The position numbers and the translations under genes are program-made. Of a DNA stretch of 64,000 bases, positions 12,289 through 25,561 are shown in pieces; within the stretch, counting starts at the first letter, position 1; each line of letters starts with the position of its first letter. Source of the DNA: Plantago major (lineage: Eukaryota > Streptophyta > Magnoliopsida > Lamiales > Plantaginaceae). Location: NCBI GenBank assembly GCA_026545765.1, contig CM048844.1:23940237-24004236 (forward strand), given 5' to 3'. Under the pieces are notes generated by a model. The model did no database searches and had not been told where the DNA came from. It saw only the letters and a list, made by a program, of their open reading frames with translations.

Positions 12289-12720
12289 AAGTACTAAGCT
12301 AGAAATTGAACTGCAAGGAGTTAAAGGTAAGGACGGGAGAGCTTCTCATAAAGAATATAACACGCCAAGTGCTCCTTCCATTTTCATGTTCAATACCAAA
12401 CCAGAATTTGCAACTCTTGAAAAGCACAGGGAAAAAAGGAAGAAAAACAGAATGCAAACTGTTCAAAACCTCCCATAATAATCTGAACTGCTTGTCATTG
12501 GAGAAAAGTAACTGATCCAACATACATGTGCAAAGTACTATGTTAAGAGGAAATTGATCTTGAAGGAGTTAATAGCAAGAAAACTTCTCCAGAAGAATAT
12601 AACACCCAAAGTGCTCCTCCCTTTTTCATGTTCAATGCCAGACCAACTAACATTCACATCACTGTTCTTGATAAACATGAAAAATGAAGAACAAAAACAT
12701 ACTATAGAATGTTAAAACCT
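12289..12720. repeat. Diverged tandem duplication, unit about 240 bp
   Basis: The segment from 12,289 ('gcacaaagtactaagct...') is repeated from about 12,531 ('gcaaagtactatgtt...'). Shared landmarks come in the same order: 'aaggagttaa', 'aagaatataacac', 'agtgctcct', 'ttcatgttcaat'. Identity is moderate, with indels, so this is older than the 3.5-kb duplication to the right. Confidence 0.75.
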
Positions 12721-15469
12721 GTCCAAAAAAGAAACTGGAAGCAGGATGTTCAGCTTAACCTGTACCAGATAGTCCACGGTCACATACTCATATCCAATAT
12801 CATCAATAATCAGCACAGTTTGTCTTTGGGTTAAGGAAAGCACTTCAAAATTTACGTTTTAATAATTTGTAAAACCAATCACTCTCTTCTAGAGTCTCTG
12901 CATGCAGGCAGATAAGGAGCCAATGAATATATTTTCCAAATCAAAAGCATGAACTGTGACCATGATAGAGTGCAAGTTACGCAGACGGATGAACAACAGG
13001 GATTCAAGAGTAGGGACCAAAAAGAAAGAACACGCAGAGTACTCCTTTGTTTATTTAAGATGCCAAACTAGCATGAGCAATACTGTTCCAAAATAACATG
13101 ACAATACAGAGCAAAATAATGCAGCTAAACTCGAACCAAAACAGCAGAACCTGTTTAGAAATTCATGGCCGAGTAGCAGTTTCATGAAATATATACATTC
13201 CAAACATAAATAAATAAATAGATAAAAGAAATGATCAGAAACAAATAAACCGGAAAACAATGCACTCAAACATTGAATGACCGGATAGGAAGATGCCAAA
13301 CATGAAATGATACTGCTGCTAATAGCTAAGGCCCTATTGTTTACACACATCTCGCCATCCTTTAGCCATAATCAGCCTACACAAGCAACAAAGAAAAAGA
13401 GGGGAACTTGTATGACATGGTCAGCCAAACTGCCGTCAATCATAAAATTTACACTGCACAAAACCTGTTGGCTGTTGCACATCTCGAATCCTCTCATCCC
13501 ACATAAACTTTACATGGTTCGCCTTCACATGGTACAGCAGAGAAGAAAATTTCACCCTTTTAATGCTCAAATATACTCTTTAAGCTTTGGTAGGAAGGCT
13601 GCCACGTTGACATCACCATGCCAGACTGTCAATAACATGGTCCTAACAAACCAGTTAGGAAATACTGTAATGTGCTGAGAACAAGTAAATCAAGTGAATC
13701 TGGCGAAGCATGATGAGGAATGAGATGTAGCAAACCCTTAACATATTTTAAGATCTATCTCAACTTTCCATGTATTCTAACCACCAAGGTCTGCTCCGAT
13801 TCCATATGAAGCAGAACTCGATCAAAAAAGAGAAGGCATCATCTGCACGAGACAAAAGCCAAGCGACTACACATCCTTTGTCACCGATGAGAAACAACAA
13901 CATCATCCAAGACATGAGCAGCTAAAAGAAATTTAACATATACCATCATATATGAGTGATATATGCAGTCTCAAGAGCTGTCAATCAGAGCCAACTGGGG
14001 GGGAAGCATTTACACAAATCAGCAGGATAAATACCACGCACCTACTCAAGCCATCATGTTGTTCTCTATACATGATGTGTCCACACATCAGAGATCCTAC
14101 AGAAGGCCAAATAAGGGAGAGCCTGATAAGGGAATTGTACGCCTTCCATCCATTATAAGTATCATGAAAAAACCTCAAGCGAGAATAATATCAATCTAGT
14201 CTAACAGCTGTCTTTTATCTGATAAGAAGACAAAGACAAGGACAGGACAAGGAAACGACATGAACATGACTGTTTGCAGCTGTAATGATTTGAGAAAAAG
14301 AATAACTGAAAAGGAAATCTAATGAAATATGATGTGAATTCAAAACCAGTTTGAAAATATCCTTCTCATCTTGCACCCATTGTACACCAATAAAGCATCA
14401 GATGTATTACATCTGCACCAACAAAAAAAGAAGACGGAAACAGAGATATAGAACGTGACCATGTAAGACTGATCACAGCGCAAGAACTGGAGGAAAAAAA
14501 CGTTACAAAATAAGGACTCTTCAAAAGTAAAGGAGATGACCAAAAACCAGCAAGCTCGTTCATTCCCAAACCACCTGATCATACCTTCCATCTACAACAT
14601 ATATAGAAATAAATAGAATTTTGAAAATAAATAAACATAGTATTCATAAATCCAAGAGGCAAAAATCCAAGATATGAAGTAACCTCCGAAAATCCAAGAT
14701 ATGAAGTAACTACACGAGCGTCAGCTATCTGAATCCAAAAACAGAAAAGGTGATCCTTCTCTATTCGATAATCATCAATCATCATATCTTCGTAAGAAAA
14801 TTCATGTGATATCTGAGATGATGGAATACAAAAGAAATCATATCATAAGCGTCATCCCGAATTCGATCGGAATCCAAAAGCAGGAAAGATTATCATCAAT
14901 TGGTGGAAAGAAATTAATCATGTCATATGAGCAATAATAGGAGTATGCATGTCAGATGTTCGCAGGTAACTCTTGTCGTCATCTACCTGCCATATTGATT
15001 GATTTAATTTAAAATTATAAACATCAATCAGAAGCAACCTCAATCCCAGAAAAAGCAATTGGGAGTAATAAGATCGTGGATCGGAGTTCTTATTGTAAAC
15101 CTTCCATGGACATAAAAACATCACAGGCACATCCCAAAATCCAAGATATGAAGAAACTACAGAAAAGGTGATCCTCTATTTAGTCGTCATCAATCATCAT
15201 CACCGTCGAAAGAAAATCATGTCATATCTGAGATGATGGAAGACAAGAAAAATCATGTCATAAGCGTCAACTGTCAATCGTGGAAAGAAATTAAATCATG
15301 TCATATCAGCAATATTAATACGAGTCTGTCTATCGGATGATCGCAGGTAACTCTCATCATCTCCCTGCAATATTGCTTTAAAATTATAAACATCATAAGC
15401 AACCTCAATCCCAAAAATCAAAAATGAATTTTTATCTCGATCGCCTAAAATATGAGCTGGTGGAAGACA

Positions 15470-18400
15470 AAAGAAAGCACATAGTGAGTTCAATCAATAT
15501 GTTCCTTGTCTATATGAACTTGACTAATGCAGCTGCAACGATTTAAGAAAAGGATGATTGAAAAAGAAATCTAATGAAATATGATGTGAATTCAAAACCA
15601 ATTGGAAAGCATCCTTCTCATCTTGTACCCATTATACACCAAGAAAGCATCAGATGTATTACGTCTGCAGCAACAAAAAAAGAAAGATACAAAGATATAG
15701 ACGGCAAGAACTGGGAAAAAAGAAGGGAAGTGTTTAAAAATAAGAACTCTTCAAAGTGGTGGAAATGACCAAAAACCAGCAAGCTCGTTCATGAAAAGCC
15801 CAAACCAAATGAGTCTGACCATACCTTCCATCTACAGCATATCTAGAAAACAAAGGCAAGCGAATATAATGTGGAAACAAATAAATTATGGAAGTACCCA
15901 TAAATCCAAGAGACAGAGGTGCACAACTGGACTTGACACAATTTATGCTGTTTAATAGAAAAGACAAGTGCATAAGAAGCATGTAAAACGACCTTTGAAT
16001 ATAATTGGGAAAGTCAAGAAGAGGAGAAATATAAAATAATAGTAGAAAACAGACCTTTGCTTCCATCTATTTTAAGTTTTAACCAGCAAAGTTGTAGAGT
16101 TATGCTGTAGATCCATATAACTCAACATCAACACTTGATCAAGCAAGCATGATAAATTTTGATCATATACTCTTCAAACCAAGCAATCAATTATATACTA
16201 TGTGTTAAGGCGTTAAAACAAATTATTGCTTAAAACCATATGCAATGAAGATCCATGACCAAGAAGGTAAAACCCAAATTGTGCACAAAAGCAGATAAAT
16301 CATCTCATCATAAATCATCCCCCGCCATATCAATTAAGTCCAAACAGAGCGGAAAAAAGAGGCAATTGATCAGGGTAATAAGACGACGGTGGATCGGAGT
16401 TCATACTGTAAACCTTCCATGGAAATATAAACATGACAAGCACCTCCCAAATCCAAAAACAGCAAAGGTGATCCTTTAATTCGATCGTCATCAATCATCA
16501 TCATCTTCGTAAGAAAATCATGTCATATCTGAGATGATGGAATACAAGAAAATCATGTCATAAGCGTCAAACCGAATCCGATCGAATCCAAAAGCAAAGA
16601 TTATCGTCAATTCGTCAAATAAAAATCATGTGATATCGAAGCAAATAATAATACTAGTATGTATGTATATCGGAAGATCACCCTGCCAATTCAAATCGAT
16701 TTACAATCATAAGCAACCTCGATCCAAAATCAAGTGAATATGGCAAAGCATTATGAGGAATGAGTTATAGCAAGCCCTTAAGTTAACATCCTTTAATCTC
16801 CATCTTAACTTCCCATATAACTGCACAAGACAAAAGTGAAGCAAACTACACATCCTTTGTCACAGATAAGAAACAACAACCGTCCAAGACAGAAGAAGCT
16901 AAAAGAAATTCAGTATAATACCATCAAATATGAGTTATATATGCAGCCTCAAGAGCTGCCACTCAGCCATCTGGAAGACAAAAACAGAACACCTACGGAA
17001 ATCAGCAGGATAGATACCACACACTTACACAAACCATCGTGTTGTTATGTCCACACATTGGATCCCTACAGAAAGCCTGATAAGGTAATTGCACACCTTT
17101 CATCTATACAAGTACGATAAAAAAAAAAAACCTCAAGCGAGAACAATGTCCATCTCGCCTGACAGCTGTCGTTTATCTGATAAGAAGACAAGGACAGGAC
17201 AAGGAATCCATATGAACCTGACTGATACAGCTGCAACTATTTAAGAAAAGGATGATTAAATATGATGTGAATTCTAAACCAGTTGGTAAACATCCTTCTG
17301 AACTTGCACCCATTCATTATACACCAAGAAAGCATCAGATGTATTACGTCTGCAGCAACAAAAAAAGAAAGAAACAGAGAGATATAGATGGCAAGAACTG
17401 GGAAAAAAGGGAAGTGTTTAAAATAAGAACTCTTCAAAGTGGTGGAATGACCAAAACCAGCAAGCTTGTTCATGAAGCCCAAACCACCTGAGTCTGACCA
17501 TACCTTACATCTACAGCAAATCTAGAAAACAAAGGCAAGCGAAAATAATGTGGAACAAATAAATTATGAAGTATCCGTAAATCCAAGAGACACAGGTGCA
17601 CAACTAGTCTTGACACATTTGACAGTGACACTGTTTAATAAAAAAACAAAAGACAAGCATATAATTGGGAAAATCAAGAAGAGAAATATAAAGTAATAGA
17701 AAACAGACCTTTGCTTCCATCTATTTTAAGATTTAACCAGCAAAGTTTTAGAGTTATGCTGTAGATCCATATACCTCAACATCTTAACAGAGACACCAAC
17801 ACTTGATCAAGCAAGCGTGATAAACTTCGATCATATACCCTTCACACCAAGCAATTATTAATTATATATCCGTTAAGGAGCTAAAACAATTTATTGCTTA
17901 AAACCATATGCAATGAAGATCCACAGCCAAGAAGGTAAAACCCAATTTGTGCACAGAAGCATATATCATGTCTTCATAAATCATCTCCCTGCCATATCAA
18001 TTAAGTCCGAACAGAGCCGGAAAAAGAGGCAATTAGTGAGGGTAATAAGACGACAGTGGATCGGAGTTGATACTATAAACATGATCCCAAAATCCAAAAA
18101 CAGCAAAGGTGATCCTTTAATTCGATCGTCATCAATCATCATCATCTTCGTAAGAAAATCATGTCATATCTGAGATGATGGAATACAAGAACAATCATGT
18201 CATAAGCGTCAGACCGAATCCGATCGGAATCCAAAAGCAAAGATTATCGTCAATTCGTCAAATAAAAATCATGTGATATCGAAGCAAATAATAATACTAG
18301 TATGTATGTATATCGGAAGATCGCAGCAGATAACTCTAATCATCATCTCCCTGCCAATTCAAATTGATTTACAATCATAAGCAACCTCGATCCAAAATCA

Positions 18401-19015
18401 AGTGAATCTGGCAAAGCATTATGAGGAATGAGTTATAGCAAGCCCTTAAGTTAACATCCTTTAATCTCCATCTTAACTTCCCATATATTCTAAACCACCA
18501 AAAGGTCTTGGTCCAATTCCATATGAACAGCACTCAATCAAAAAACAGAAGGCATCAAATGCACTGACTGCACAAGACAAAAGTGAAGCAAACTACACAT
18601 CCTTTGTCACAGATAAGAAACAACAACCGTCCAAGACAGAAGAAGCTAAAAGAAATTCAGTATAATACCATCAAATATGAGTTATATATGCAGCCTCAAG
18701 AACTGCCACTCAGCCATCTGGAAGACAAAAACAGAACACCTGCGGAAATCAGCAGGATAGATACCACACACTTACACAAACCATCGTGTTGTTATGTCCA
18801 CACATCGTGGATCCCTACAGAAAGCCTGATAAGGTATAATTGCACACCTTTCATCTATACAAGTACGATAAAAAAAAAAAAAAAACCTCAAGCGAGAACA
18901 ATGTCCATCTCGTCTGACAGCTGTCGTTTATCTGATAAGAAGACAAGGACAGGACAAGGAATCCATATGAACCTGACTGATGCAGCTGCAACTATTTAAG
19001 AAAAGGATGATTGAA
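15470..19015. repeat. 3,546-bp duplicated block, copy A
   Basis: Copy A matches copy B (19,016 on) over its whole length, with a constant offset of 3,546 bp drifting to 3,553 through small indels, mainly in A-runs, plus a few bases such as 'cattggatcc' against 'catcgtggatcc'. Each copy contains two of the 1.7-kb units. The block starts at 'aagaaagcac' (15,471), which follows unrelated sequence. Confidence 0.93.
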
Positions 19016-22000
19016 AAAGAAAGCACATAGTGAGTTCAATCAATATGTTCCTTGTCTATATGAACTTGACTAATGCAGCTGCAACGATTTAAGAAAAGGA
19101 TGATTGAAAAAGAAATCTAATGAAATATGATGTGAATTCAAAACCAATTGGAAAGCATCCTTCTCATCTTGTACCCATTATACACCAAGAAAGCATCAGA
19201 TGTATTACGTCTGCAGCAACAAAAAAAGAAAGATACAAAGATATAGACGGCAAGAACTGGGAAAAAAGAAGGGAAGTGTTTAAAAATAAGAACTCTTCAA
19301 AGTGGTGGAAATGACCAAAAACCAGCAAGCTCGTTCATGAAAAGCCCAAACCAAATGAGTCTGACCATACCTTCCATCTACAGCATATCTAGAAAACAAA
19401 GGCAAGCGAATATAATGTGGAAACAAATAAATTATGGAAGTACCCATAAATCCAAGAGACAGAGGTGCACAACTGGACTTGACACAATTTATGCTGTTTA
19501 ATAGAAAAGACAAGTGCATAAGAAGCATGTAAAACGACCTTTGAATATAATTGGGAAAGTCAAGAAGAGGAGAAATATAAAATAATAGTAGAAAACAGAC
19601 CTTTGCTTCCATCTATTTTAAGTTTTAACCAGCAAAGTTGTAGAGTTATGCTGTAGATCCATATAACTCAACATCAACACTTGATCAAGCAAGCATGATA
19701 AATTTTGATCATATACTCTTCAAACCAAGCAATCAATTATATACTATGTGTTAAGGCGTTAAAACAAATTATTGCTTAAAACCATATGCAATGAAGATCC
19801 ATGACCAAGAAGGTAAAACCCAAATTGTGCACAAAAGCAGATAAATCATCTCATCATAAATCATCCCCCGCCATATCAATTAAGTCCAAACAGAGCGGAA
19901 AAAAGAGGCAATTGATCAGGGTAATAAGACGACGGTGGATCGGAGTTCATACTGTAAACCTTCCATGGAAATATAAACATGACAAGCACCTCCCAAATCC
20001 AAAAACAGCAAAGGTGATCCTTTAATTCGATCGTCATCAATCATCATCATCTTCGTAAGAAAATCATGTCATATCTGAGATGATGGAATACAAGAAAAAT
20101 CATGTCATAAGCGTCAAACCGAATCCGATCGGAATCCAAAAGCAAAGATTATCGTCAATTCGTCAAATAAAAATCATGTGATATCGAAGCAAATAATAAT
20201 ACTAGTATGTATGTATATCGGAAGATCACCCTGCCAATTCAAATCGATTTACAATCATAAGCAACCTCGATCCAAAATCAAGTGAATATGGCAAAGCATT
20301 ATGAGGAATGAGTTATAGCAAGCCCTTAAGTTAACATCCTTTAATCTCCATCTTAACTTCCCATATAACTGCACAAGACAAAAGTGAAGCAAACTACACA
20401 TCCTTTGTCACAGATAAGAAACAACAACCGTCCAAGACAGAAGAAGCTAAAAGAAATTCAGTATAATACCATCAAATATGAGTTATATATGCAGCCTCAA
20501 GAGCTGCCACTCAGCCATCTGGAAGACAAAAACAGAACACCTACGGAAATCAGCAGGATAGATACCACACACTTACACAAACCATCGTGTTGTTATGTCC
20601 ACACATCGTGGATCCCTACAGAAAGCCTGATAAGGTAATTGCACACCTTTCATCTATACAAGTACGATAAAAAAAAAAAAACCTCAAGCGAGAACAATGT
20701 CCATCTCGTCTGACAGCTGTCGTTTATCTGATAAGAAGACAAGGACAGGACAAGGAATCCATATGAACCTGACTGATACAGCTGCAACTATTTAAGAAAA
20801 GGATGATTAAATATGATGTGAATTCTAAACCAGTTGGTAAACATCCTTCTGAACTTGCACCCATTCATTATACACCAAGAAAGCATCAGATGTATTACGT
20901 CTGCAGCAACAAAAAAAGAAAGAAACAGAGAGATATAGATGGCAAGAACTGGGAAAAAAGGGAAGTGTTTAAAAATAAGAACTCTTCAAAGTGGTGGAAT
21001 GACCAAAAACCAGCAAGCTTGTTCATGAAGCCCAAACCACCTGAGTCTGACCATACCTTACATCTACAGCAAATCTAGAAAACAAAGGCAAGCGAAAATA
21101 ATGTGGAACAAATAAATTATGAAGTATCCGTAAATCCAAGAGACACAGGTGCACAACTAGTCTTGACACATTTGACAGTGACACTGTTTAATAAAAAAAC
21201 AAAAGACAAGCATATAATTGGGAAAATCAAGAAGAGAAATATAAAGTAATAGAAAACAGACCTTTGCTTCCATCTATTTTAAGATTTAACCAGCAAAGTT
21301 TTAGAGTTATGCTGTAGATCCATATACCTCAACATCTTAACAGAGACACCAACACTTGATCAAGCAAGCGTGATAAACTTCGATCATATACCCTTCACAC
21401 CAAGCAATTATTAATTATATATCCGTTAAGGAGCTAAAACAATTTATTGCTTAAAACCATATGCAATGAAGATCCACAGCCAAGAAGGTAAAACCCAATT
21501 TGTGCACAGAAGCATATATCATGTCTTCATAAATCATCTCCCTGCCATATCAATTAAGTCCGAACAGAGCCGGAAAAAGAGGCAATTAGTGAGGGTAATA
21601 AGACGACAGTGGATCGGAGTTGATACTATAAACATGATCCCAAAATCCAAAAACAGCAAAGGTGATCCTTTAATTCGATCGTCATCAATCATCATCATCT
21701 TCGTAAGAAAATCATGTCATATCTGAGATGATGGAATACAAGAACAATCATGTCATAAGCGTCAGACCGAATCCGATCGGAATCCAAAAGCAAAGATTAT
21801 CGTCAATTCGTCAAATAAAAATCATGTGATATCGAAGCAAATAATAATACTAGTATGTATGTATATCGGAAGATCGCAGCAGATAACTCTAATCATCATC
21901 TCCCTGCCAATTCAAATTGATTTACAATCATAAGCAACCTCGATCCAAAATCAAGTGAATCTGGCAAAGCATTATGAGGAATGAGTTATAGCAAGCCCTT

Positions 22001-22565
22001 AAGTTAACATCCTTTAATCTCCATCTTAACTTCCCATATATTCTAAACCACCAAAAGGTCTTGGTCCAATTCCATATGAACAGCACTCAATCAAAAAACA
22101 GAAGGCATCAAATGCACTGACTGCACAAGACAAAAGTGAAGCAAACTACACATCCTTTGTCACAGATAAGAAACAACAACCGTCCAAGACAGAAGAAGCT
22201 AAAAGAAATTCAGTATAATACCATCAAATATGAGTTATATATGCAGCCTCAAGAACTGCCACTCAGCCATCTGGAAGACAAAAACAGAACACCTGCGGAA
22301 ATCAGCAGGATAGATACCACACACTTACACAAACCATCGTGTTGTTATGTCCACACATCGTGGATCCCTACAGAAAGCCTGATAAGGTATAATTGCACAC
22401 CTTTCATCTATACAAGTACGATAAAAAAAAAAAAAAAAACCTCAAGCGAGAACAATGTCCATCTCGTCTGACAGCTGTCGTTTATCTGATAAGAAGACAA
22501 GGACAGGACAAGGAATCCATATGAACCTGACTGATGCAGCTGCAACTATTTAAGAAAAGGATGAT
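19016..22565. repeat. 3,546-bp duplicated block, copy B
   Basis: Near-identical to copy A. The internal junction (18,995-19,025) lies in 'gaaaaggatgattgaaaaag', a word also present at 15,549, 19,094 and 22,554. This is what unequal crossing-over between misaligned 1.7-kb units would leave. Because the two copies are so alike, assembly collapse or expansion is also possible. Confidence 0.93.
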
Positions 22566-23620
22566 TGAAAAAGAAATCGAAGGAAATATGATGTGAATTC
22601 AAAACCAGTTGGTAAACATCCTTCTCAACTTGCACCCATTCATTATACACCAAGAAAGCATCAGATGTATTACGTCTGCAGCAACAGAAAAAGAAAGAAA
22701 CAGAGATATAGATGGCAAGAACTGGGAAAAAAAGGGAAGTGTTTAAAAATAAGAACTCTTCAGAGTGGTGGAATGACCAAAAACCAGCAAGCTCGTTCAT
22801 GAAGCCCAAACCACCTGAGTCTGACCATACCTTACATCTACAGCAAATCTATAGAAAACAAAGGCAAGCGAAAATAATGTGGAACAAATAAATTATGAAA
22901 GTATCAGAGGTGCACAACTAGGCTTGACACATTTGACAGTGACACTGTTTAATAAAAAAAACACAAGACAAGTATATAATTGGGAAAATCAAGAAGAAGA
23001 GAAATATAAAGTAATAGAAAACAGACCTTTGCTTCCATCTATTTAAAGATTTAACAAGCAAAGTTTTAGAGTTATGCTGTAGATCCATATACCTCAACAT
23101 CTTAACAGAGACAGCAACACTTGATGAAGCAAGCGTGATAAACTTGGATGATATACCCTTCACACGAAGCAATTATTAATTATATATTGGTTAAGGAGCT
23201 AAAAGAATTTATTGCTTAAAAGCATATGCAATGAAGGTAAAAGCCAAATTGTGCACAGAAGCAGATATATAATCATGTCTTGATAAATCATCTCCCTGGC
23301 CTGGCATATCAATCAAGTCCAAACAGGCGGCAATTAGTGAGGGTAATAAGACGAGAGTGGATCGGAGTTGATCCCAAAATCAAAAAACAGCATCCTTTAA
23401 TTCGATCGTCATCTTCGTAAGAAAATCATGTCATATCTGAGATGATGGAAAATCAAGTCATAAGCGTGAATCCGATCGGAACCCAAAACATCGGAGCAAT
23501 AATAATAATAATAGTACGAGTCTGTATGCAAGTATATCGGATGATCGCAACAGCAGGTAACTCTAACTAATCATCATCTCCCTGGCCTGGCATAATCCCA
23601 AATTCCATAATCGATGGCGT

Positions 23621-23970
23621 AAAATATTATCGTGAAATAAATCTTCTTCGTCATCGAGCAAATAAATTCATTATATTATTACTAATCGAATCTGCTGCAT
23701 ATCAAAATTAAAAACAAGCTCTGAGATCGATCAGAAAAGCAAGAAGAACGTGAGAAGAAGAAGCCTAGAAAGGACGCAAACACGATAGAAATTAAAGGAA
23801 AATAATCAATAATGAGGCAAGCTAGCTGTGTGTATTTATTATAGATAGATAAGATAAAACAAAGAAAGCGTCTTCGAATCGGATATGGAATAATATGTCA
23901 AAGTCGGTCAGTAACCGTGTTTCTTGAGTCTTCACCAACACGTCGTTACCTCGACTCATTTAACCGCCAA
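23621..23970 (-). promoter_or_regulatory. Promoter and leader at the head of the tandem array
   Basis: On the minus strand 23,831-23,844 reads as a TATA-type box (ATAATAAATACA), preceded by sequence homologous to 605-720. Shared parts include 'ggatatgga', 'aaagtcggtca' and 'ctcgactcatttaaccgcc'. Downstream on that strand is a CTT-rich leader. The array lies immediately behind it in transcription order. Confidence 0.5.
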
Positions 23971-25169
23971 ACTTCATGCTTAATTATCATTGCCTTTTTA
24001 GATAGGCATTAAATGTAATTTTCATAAAAAACAAAACTTCCGGTTTACTTTAAAACAATTTAAAACAATGGTTAACTCATAACACTTTTTAATAAACGCA
24101 TGAAATTTTTCAACAAATTGTACAATACCCTTTATTTATTAGAAATGTTAACAGTGGTTCGATTTTTCTTTTTATCATAAAATTCCCCAATCACAAAATA
24201 ATAAAATGTGAAATTTGGTTCGACACGGATTGTGTAGTAGATTAGAGCTAGTAGATGAACTACTTTCAACATAGAAATACCGAAATACTAATATTCTTAA
24301 TAAAAGCTATGTCTTATCAAACTTTAAATAAGCCGGTAAATTTTTTATTTCGAAAAGATACTGGTTGATGTTCTTAATAAAGAGTACTAAATTTTCGATT
24401 AAAAAGAAGATTTTTATTTGACTTTTTATACTTTGTTCAACTAAAAGTCAATCCAAAATGTTATCAGAATAATAATTTAGAAATTCAGTTATGAAATTGG
24501 AATTTTTATACTTTTATAATATATTTTTTTAATTATTTATTGAGTGTGATTAAGGATTCATATGTGTAAAAGTGAAACAAAACAAAACTGGTACTTTAAG
24601 GAAATAAGATGGGAATTCAAAAGCACCAAGTGAGCCATGCAATAATTCCAAACATCAAAATCAGAGTTAGAATTATGTTTAATTATTTTGTACATGTTCA
24701 ACCTTTGAGCTTATTATTCAACAGTAACGCCTCAAAGTTTTAGTCAAGTCCAAACAGCATAAAGGGATCCAGAACACTACTTATACCAACAAGGTGCACC
24801 TTTTTTTTTTTCGAAAATCTATCCATAAAAACTCCAGAGTTAAGCGTGCTTGCTCTTGAGCAATCTTAAATGCGGGACGTGTGAAGCTAAAATAAAATGA
24901 TAAATAGCCCTTGATTCAAATCAGAGTACGTAAACTTGTAAAGCAAGATCCTGAGCAAGCCATCAACTAAGCAAAGAGAACAAATAATAAACCATGCTCA
25001 CTAGAAAAGTATGGAATATAACTTGGAATCTTGGATCATCACATTTGTTTCAACAAGAGATTAATAAGTTTTCAGCAACGATTCACGCCAAGCTTTCGAA
25101 TAACTGCTACAGTACAATGCAAGTAGATCAAGAAGTTGAGTTTCTCGTTACTCAGGGATGCCTTTGTTA
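23971..25169. other. Intergenic AT-rich sequence
   Basis: Very AT-rich from 24,000 to 24,720, with nothing recognised. The short plus-strand frame at 24,994-25,194 overlaps the end of the peptide gene and has no family match. Confidence 0.5.
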
Positions 25170-25481
25170 TCACTTATCACCAATAATAAGGTAGTCATCA
25201 GGGCTCGAGGGTACATCCACGTAGTCGTAATCATCCGACTGAGGGCTCAGGGGTGCCTCTGCGAAATCGATGGCTGTGTCTGCAGAAGCTATTGAAGATT
25301 GTGGACTTTCTGAGTCAAATTCCACATCATCATCATCATAGGTACCGACAATTGGATTGACAAGTTCTTCATCTGAGAGGAGATGGCGACTTGCAGAAGC
25401 GAGGTTTTTGTTGCTTCCGACGATAAAGACAATCGCCAACATCATCAGCATGCAAGTGTTCTTGAGACATCTTCCGGCCAT
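25170..25481 (-). CDS. Small secreted acidic protein, 103 aa
   Basis: This single-exon gene is not a family I can name. Residues 1-32 form a classical signal peptide: basic start MAGRCLK, hydrophobic core CMLMMLAIVFIVGS, then small residues LASA before SRHLL. The mature part is strongly acidic, rich in D, S, P and Y, with no cysteine. Its C-terminus carries three Asp-Tyr pairs (DDYDYVDV and DDYLIIGDK) spaced by PSSP. Asp-Tyr is the context in which plant tyrosylprotein sulfotransferase acts in peptide-hormone precursors of the PSY, RGF and CIF types, but the sequence matches none of those hormones. A TATA box (25,551-25,561) lies about 70 bp upstream of the ATG, which supports a real gene. 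The role is unknown; a secreted peptide precursor or an acidic wall protein are both possible. Confidence 0.65.
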   Translation of the reverse strand: MAGRCLKNTCMLMMLAIVFIVGSNKNLASASRHLLSDEELVNPIVGTYDDDDVEFDSESPQSSIASADTAIDFAEAPLSPQSDDYDYVDVPSSPDDYLIIGDK

Positions 25482-25550
25482 GATGATCAGTTGTGTTGAA
25501 TAGTGTGTGTTGAGTTCAGTTTTTGATACAGAAAAGTGGGATGTGGTTTT

Positions 25551-25561
25551 CTTTTATAGAG
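25551..25561 (-). promoter_or_regulatory. TATA box of the secreted acidic protein gene
   Basis: The minus strand reads CTCTATAAAAG, about 70 bp upstream of the ATG at 25,481, leaving a leader of roughly 40-45 bases. Confidence 0.65.

Larger units (their letters stand above)
8283..13699. other. Long stretch without recognisable genes
   Basis: I find no supportable coding region in either strand. The plus strand is rich in A and C and poor in T, continuing the bias seen in the array to the right. This fits intron or UTR sequence of a minus-strand transcript. It contains a 24-A run (10,541-10,564), a CA microsatellite (11,982-12,001) and a diverged tandem duplication (12,289-12,720). The 'gacaaaagccaag' word at 11,575 also occurs at 13,850, hinting at older array copies. 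Confidence 0.45.
13700..23620 (-). repeat. Array of about 1.7-kb tandem repeats, no conserved ORF
   Basis: A landmark 'gatgtgaatt' inside a long conserved context occurs at 14,331, 15,583, 17,264, 19,129, 20,815 and 22,590, giving spacings of 1,252, 1,681, 1,865, 1,686 and 1,775 bp. Another landmark, 'aatcagcagga', recurs at about 14,017, 17,000, 18,745, 20,550 and 22,300. A third, the 'cgatcgtcatcaatcatcat' block, recurs near 16,483, 18,123, 20,027 and 21,675. Open frames in one copy are broken in others by indels, so protein coding is unlikely. The sense strand is probably minus: T-rich tracts followed by AG on that strand, and a TATA promoter at the right end. I infer repeated promoter-proximal exon and intron sequence of a non-coding or unrecognised transcript. 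Confidence 0.85.

Noticed and set aside
14340-14591. Minus-strand frames in the array sharing NTSDALLVYNG-like residues between copies
   Set aside because: The frame is broken by indels in the copies at 17,264 and 22,590, so conservation follows from DNA duplication, not coding selection.
13700-23600. CRISPR-like or satellite explanation for the repeats
   Set aside because: Units are about 1.7 kb of complex sequence in a plant genome, with no short direct repeat and spacer pattern.
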